Assembly (NCBI GenBank): GCA_012520015.1
Contig: JAAYPD010000325.1
Span: 1 to 7,974 of the forward strand
Origin: Methanomicrobiales archaeon
GTDB lineage: Archaea > Halobacteriota > Methanomicrobia > Methanomicrobiales > Methanospirillaceae
Length of the DNA stretch: 7,974 bases
Direction of reading: 5' to 3'
Shown here: positions 6,101 through 7,974 of the stretch, piece after piece
Numbering within the stretch: the first letter of the stretch is position 1
How the letters are laid out: every line of letters starts with the position of its first letter
Position numbers and translations under genes: made by a program
The notes under the pieces: generated by a model
The model's input: only the letters and a program-made list of their open reading frames with translations
What the model was told of the DNA's origin: nothing
The model's database searches: none

Positions 6101-6668
6101 CGATTCAGCAAACCGCAGGTTTGAGCGTGAAGCGGCAAAAAGGGTCTTTGCAGCAGAACTCCGGGAAAGTTATCACCATTTCAGGGAAGGTACTGATGAT
6201 AAAAGTCCTACATTTATTTTGCTTCCGACCGGTGAAAGATGCAACCGGGTGTATATCGCCGGTACCCTTACGGAGAAGAAAAAATCAGAAGGCGAGGCGG
6301 TATTTTACCAGATTCGTGTGATGGATCCGACCGGAATATTCTTCGTCAGTGTAGGCAGCTACCAGCCTGAGGCTCTGCACCAGCTCTCATCTATTGAATG
6401 TCCATCTTATGTCTCGATCATAGGAAAACCCGGAGTATTTCAGGCTGCTGACGGGAGAAACCTGGTATCTGTCAGGGCAGAGTCGATCACCGTGGTCGAC
6501 AAGTCAGTGGTTGACTGCTGGATCCTTGACACTGCAAGACTTACTCTTGACAGGATCGAGAAAGATACAGATGATCCTGATCACCAGAAGGCGATGGAGA
6601 TATATCAACGCTCATTTGAATCATGGAGACCAAGAGTTAAAGAAGCCCTTGCTTCAATTCAACTCTGA
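6093..6668 (+). CDS. RPA-associated protein (COG3390-type)
   Basis: This is a 191-residue protein of the archaeal family encoded next to replication protein A. In haloarchaea such partners are co-encoded and act with their RPA in DNA repair. The ATG at 6093 is chosen because GGAGG at 6079-6083 lies nine bases upstream; the in-frame GTG at 6075 would put its own start within that ribosome site. The N-terminal 40 residues are charged and helical (RRFEREAAKRVFAAELRES). A central OB-like stretch includes the blocks VYIAGTLTEKK, YQIRVMDPTGIFFVSVGSYQPE and VSIIGKPGVFQA. The C-terminus is helical (KAMEIYQRSF). The 8-base overlap with rpa argues for coupled synthesis in a complex. The family call is from pattern and context; no catalytic residues are expected. 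Confidence 0.85.
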   Translation: MSDDSANRRFEREAAKRVFAAELRESYHHFREGTDDKSPTFILLPTGERCNRVYIAGTLTEKKKSEGEAVFYQIRVMDPTGIFFVSVGSYQPEALHQLSSIECPSYVSIIGKPGVFQAADGRNLVSVRAESITVVDKSVVDCWILDTARLTLDRIEKDTDDPDHQKAMEIYQRSFESWRPRVKEALASIQL

Positions 6669-6688
6669 TTTTTTTAAAAATAAAAAGA
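6669..6688. terminator. Bidirectional A/T-rich terminator between convergent genes
   Basis: Seven T (6669-6675) directly follow the TGA of the RPA-associated gene. The A runs at 6676-6680 and 6682-6686 read as T runs just after the subtilase stop on the opposite strand. Archaeal RNA polymerase terminates at T tracts, so this 20-base gap probably ends both transcripts. A nearby imperfect inverted repeat (about 6689-6707, centre 6698) could add a hairpin to the leftward message. Confidence 0.6.
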
Positions 6689-7974
6689 TTAAATTACTGT
6701 AATTAAACGCTGTTTGTAGACCGTGCTTGCCTGTCCTCCCCTGCTAACCGTGAGCCTGACAGAATATGTCCCTTTCTTAAGATAGGTATGGTAGGGATTT
6801 TTCTGGTATGAGAAACTCCCGTCTCCAAAAGACCAGGTCCACCGGTTCGGATTTCCATAAGACTGGTCAATGAACTGCACCCGCAATGGGGTTTTTCCAT
6901 ATGTGGGTGTTGCAAAGAAAGCAGCATTCAGCTGAAGACCTGGTGTCGGTGTCGGAGATGGTGTAGGTGTGGTGGTTGGGTAAGGAGTAAATGTCGGAGT
7001 TGGTGTCAGGGTGGGAGTGGGCGCCTGCGTAGGTGTGCTTGTGGGCGTTACAGTCGGAAAAGGTGTGTAAGTAGGCGTCGGGGTTGGAGTGAAAGTTGGA
7101 ACCGGAGTGGGAGTCGGGGTTGGTGCCGCTCCTCCAAGGGCTTTTGCAGCGTTCAGCCTTCCTCCTGATGCAACCTTTCCTGCAAGGGAAGATACCACAT
7201 CAACACTATTGAATATCCTGCTTCTTATCTGTGATGCAGACATGGATGGGTTTTGAGATTTCAAAAGTGCAGCAACACCGGAAACATGAGGAGTGGCCAT
7301 GGAAGTGCCACTCAGGTACTGGTACCCGCCAGATTTGGCAGTGCTGTAAATACTGACACCAGGTGCGGCAATATCTACTGATACTGGCCCGTAGTTTGAA
7401 AAAGACGCAAGTCTGTCATTGTAATCTGTCGCCGCTATAGAGAGGATATTGCTGCTTGTAAATGCCGCCGGGTACTGGGGAGCGATATCTGCATTTGCAC
7501 CACTATTGCCTGCCGCACAGATAACCACCGCATTTGATGCATCAATGGCATCCTTAAGTGATTGTGAATATCCTGTTCCACTCCAGGAGTTTGAGATAAC
7601 AGAAGCTCCGTTGCGGCTTGCGTACAGTATCGCGGAGACCGCATCAGAGATGTACCCTGATCCCTTCTCATTCAGGAATTTGAGTGGCATGATTTTTACA
7701 TTCCATGCCGTTCCTGCAACTCCTATTCCATTGTTACCAACCGCGGCAATGGTCCCGGCACAATGCGTTCCATGACCATTGTCATCCATTGGATCATTAT
7801 TTTTTGCAACAAAATTCCAGCCACGGACATCATCGACATACCCGTTTCCATCATCGTCCTTCCCGTTGATTATCTCCCTTGTATTCTGCCAGATACTTGG
7901 TGCAAGGTCAGGGTGATTGTAATCAACGCCGGTATCAACCACTGCAACAACTACCGATGGTGAGCCGGTGGTAA
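6689..7974 (-). CDS. Secreted subtilisin-like serine protease with PKD domain, 5' end outside window
   Basis: This is an S8-family serine endopeptidase, probably extracellular. The frame is open to the right edge and upstream codons already read as conserved subtilase sequence (SPSVVVAVVDTGVD), so the GTG at 7942 is internal and the signal peptide and any propeptide lie outside the window. Counting from 7942, the triad is D3 (VDTGVD), H57 (NGHGTH) and S214 (GTSMATPH), with oxyanion N146 (AAGNSG), so the visible protease core looks active. After the catalytic domain (to about residue 270) comes a Thr/Pro linker (274-334) and one PKD domain (336-417, with WTWSFGDG, NPYHTY and GTYSVRLTV). The chain stops right after PKD, with no membrane anchor or sorting tail, which suggests release into the medium or binding through PKD. 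The gene converges on the rpa operon. Confidence 0.93.
   Translation of the reverse strand, partial: TTGSPSVVVAVVDTGVDYNHPDLAPSIWQNTREIINGKDDDGNGYVDDVRGWNFVAKNNDPMDDNGHGTHCAGTIAAVGNNGIGVAGTAWNVKIMPLKFLNEKGSGYISDAVSAILYASRNGASVISNSWSGTGYSQSLKDAIDASNAVVICAAGNSGANADIAPQYPAAFTSSNILSIAATDYNDRLASFSNYGPVSVDIAAPGVSIYSTAKSGGYQYLSGTSMATPHVSGVAALLKSQNPSMSASQIRSRIFNSVDVVSSLAGKVASGGRLNAAKALGGAAPTPTPTPVPTFTPTPTPTYTPFPTVTPTSTPTQAPTPTLTPTPTFTPYPTTTPTPSPTPTPGLQLNAAFFATPTYGKTPLRVQFIDQSYGNPNRWTWSFGDGSFSYQKNPYHTYLKKGTYSVRLTVSRGGQASTVYKQRLITVI
6941..7123 (-). repeat. Low-complexity Thr-Pro linker region of the subtilase
   Basis: About 61 codons encode mostly Thr and Pro with scattered Phe, Tyr, Val, Ala, Ser, Gln and Leu. 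On the plus strand this reads as G/T-rich, irregular ggngt steps. It is a flexible, probably glycosylated spacer between protease and PKD domain. Codons vary between units, so it is protein-level selection, not a simple DNA satellite. Confidence 0.85.

Noticed and set aside
6941..7123. G/T-rich repeat as a satellite, CRISPR or regulatory array
   Set aside because: It is explained by Thr-Pro codons of the subtilase linker, with no constant repeat and spacer pattern.

Overview
The window looks like euryarchaeal chromosome. The best fit is a methanogen of the Methanomicrobiales, with a Methanospirillum-like flavour. The evidence is a set of archaeal genes (TiaS tRNA-Ile2 agmatidine synthetase, deoxyhypusine synthase, a multi-OB replication protein A with its RPA-associated partner, and the CbiZ cobamide-salvage enzyme), TATA-type promoters, AGGTGA/GGAGG ribosome binding sites, and a secreted subtilase with a Thr-Pro linker and a PKD domain. 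The genus is inferred from gene style, not from a search.

Layout: bases 2-1099 hold the 3' part of tiaS, whose start lies left of the window. A short gap with a TATA box leads to a deoxyhypusine synthase (1164-2084), followed 15 bases later by pyrF (2100-2741). A 180-base gap carries possible promoters and a doubtful 37-codon ORF. Next comes a two-gene unit: a 120-residue zinc/glycyl-radical-like protein resembling only the C-terminal end of anaerobic ribonucleotide reductase (2922-3284), coupled by an ATGA overlap to cbiZ (3281-4180). After a new TATA box, rpa (4271-6100) overlaps the RPA-associated gene (6093-6668). Both end at an A/T-rich bidirectional terminator facing a leftward subtilase gene (6689-7974), whose 5' end lies beyond the right edge. 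Coding density is high, and no gene-free stretch exceeds 300 bases.

Three themes stand out. First, TiaS and deoxyhypusine synthase both use polyamine-type substrates to modify the translation machinery (tRNA-Ile2 and aIF5A), and they sit side by side. By my alignment, this deoxyhypusine synthase keeps the catalytic Lys but lacks several spermidine-contacting residues of the human enzyme, which raises the question of agmatine use. Second, a stand-alone class III ribonucleotide-reductase-like radical domain is translationally coupled to a B12-salvage enzyme. Third, the RPA has at least four OB units spaced 96-98 residues apart, two of them clearly recent duplicates, plus a zinc-bearing C-terminal OB-like domain. 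I saw no CRISPR array, tRNA, rRNA, insertion sequence or phage gene.
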